Positions 63,651-64,000 of a DNA stretch of 64,000 bases are shown here, piece after piece. The stretch covers positions 79,529-143,528 of the forward strand of contig NZ_AUIV01000007.1 in NCBI RefSeq assembly GCF_000423885.1. The letters run 5' to 3'. Position numbers and translations under genes: made by a program. The notes beneath the pieces were generated by a model, which made no database searches, was not told where the DNA came from, and saw nothing but the letters and a program-made list of their open reading frames with translations. How positions within the stretch are numbered: the first letter of the stretch is position 1; every line of letters begins with the position of its first letter. The DNA is from Thermomonas fusca DSM 15424 (GTDB lineage Bacteria > Pseudomonadota > Gammaproteobacteria > Xanthomonadales > Xanthomonadaceae).

Positions 63651-63749
63651 GGCGCTGTTCGCGTTGATTGTTGATCGTCTCAATCTGTGAGCCTGCCTAC
63701 CTGCATGGTTTCGTCACGGCTCGAAGGTTTCGGGCGGCGGGAGACCGGG

Positions 63750-64000
63750 ATGCGCGCACGTGAACTCAAGCGTTGGCTGGCAGAAGCGGAACGGCTGACA
63801 CCGGCCCAGCAGGAGCAGGTTCTGGCAAAGCTGCAGGGCCAGCGGTCTCAGGGGCTGGTGGCGCGTTTGCTGTCCGATCGCGTCCCGACGAAGTGCCCGC
63901 ATTGCTCGGACACTCGTATCGTTCGTCATGGTCAAGCCGCTGGCGTTCAGCGCTTCCGCTGCCGGGGCTGCGGGAAGACGTTCAACCCGCTGACCGGGAC
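63750..64000 (+). mobile_element. IS1595-type transposase, N-terminal part (cut by right edge)
   Basis: The first 83 codons are visible. After a helical start (MRARELKRWLAEAERLTPAQ) comes a zinc-ribbon: KCPHCSDTRIVRHGQAAG and FRCRGCGKTFNPLTGT, two CxxC pairs typical of IS1595-family transposases, whose DDE-type catalytic domain would follow outside the window. The start is ATG 63750. The left inverted repeat should lie between 63651 and 63749, but I could not fix it without the right end. Confidence 0.75.

Overview
The window is a GC-rich chromosomal segment from a gammaproteobacterium of the Xanthomonadaceae/Lysobacteraceae (Xanthomonas, Lysobacter, Luteimonas, Thermomonas and relatives). 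The evidence is the gene order yebC-ruvC-ruvA-kup-(LLM oxidoreductase)-ruvB-ybgC-tolQRAB-pal-cpoB-queE-queC, an aceF-lpdA pair in which both proteins carry a lipoyl domain, family-typical small genes (DUF1415, DUF3016, DUF3297, DUF4136, DUF4166), a lysine/alanine-repeat histone-H1-like gene, and GTAGGAGCGGC-type intergenic repeats. Nearly all genes are housekeeping; I see no prophage, CRISPR array or defence island. The one clear mobile element is an IS1595-type transposase cut by the right edge. Genus cannot be decided from the sequence alone.

Layout. 1-8.1 kb: a LytS-type histidine kinase cut by the left edge, a secreted ATP-dependent DNA ligase (LigE type), small DUF genes, an ECF sigma factor coupled to a histidine-rich membrane protein, two 16S rRNA modification enzymes (RsmC, RsuA), YajQ and an EamA transporter. 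8.2-11.5 kb: pyruvate dehydrogenase E2 and E3 (E1 is not here). 11.5-19.4 kb: a DUF2061 gene with a strong Fur-box match, then the complete atpIBEFHAGDC operon with its own promoter, a structured leader and two repeat elements flanking atpG. 19.4-28.1 kb: DUF4136 lipoprotein, ion channel, ppa and nadE (divergent), bamD and rluD (divergent), pgeF, DUF4166, GIY-YIG protein and an M20 peptidase. 28.2-35.1 kb: clpB behind a sigma-32-like promoter, a YbaL-type antiporter and a TonB-dependent receptor. 35.2-41.4 kb: YheS-type ABC-F ATPase, a second cation/proton antiporter, a FmdB zinc ribbon, aspS and a GNAT enzyme. 41.4-55.6 kb: metallophosphoesterase, yebC, ruvCA, kup, LLM oxidoreductase, ruvB, the whole tol-pal system, queE/queC and tRNA-Lys. 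55.6-64 kb: ribokinase and nucleoside transporter operon, diguanylate cyclase, SPFH/NfeD pair, gcvT, gcvH, an 860-nt mostly non-coding stretch with a strong promoter and a possible small RNA, the histone-like gene and the IS.

The genes form several working units: ATP synthesis (atp operon), pyruvate and glycine decarboxylation linked by lipoylated carriers (AceF, LpdA, GcvH), Holliday-junction processing (RuvABC), envelope integrity (Tol-Pal, BamD, PgeF), queuosine precursor synthesis (QueE, QueC) and rRNA/ribosome care (RsmC, RsuA, RluD, YheS).

Most of the unusual signal lies in non-coding and repeat DNA: repeats that have become coding sequence (inside pgeF, and at the ruvB/ybgC junction), an 11-G tract inside atpI, -10 boxes placed exactly where leaderless mRNAs would start, and the promoter plus terminator-like hairpin ahead of the histone-like gene. 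I did not find a clear undescribed multi-gene system. Coordinates, motifs and hairpins were read by eye; family assignments rest on recognised sequence motifs, not on searches.
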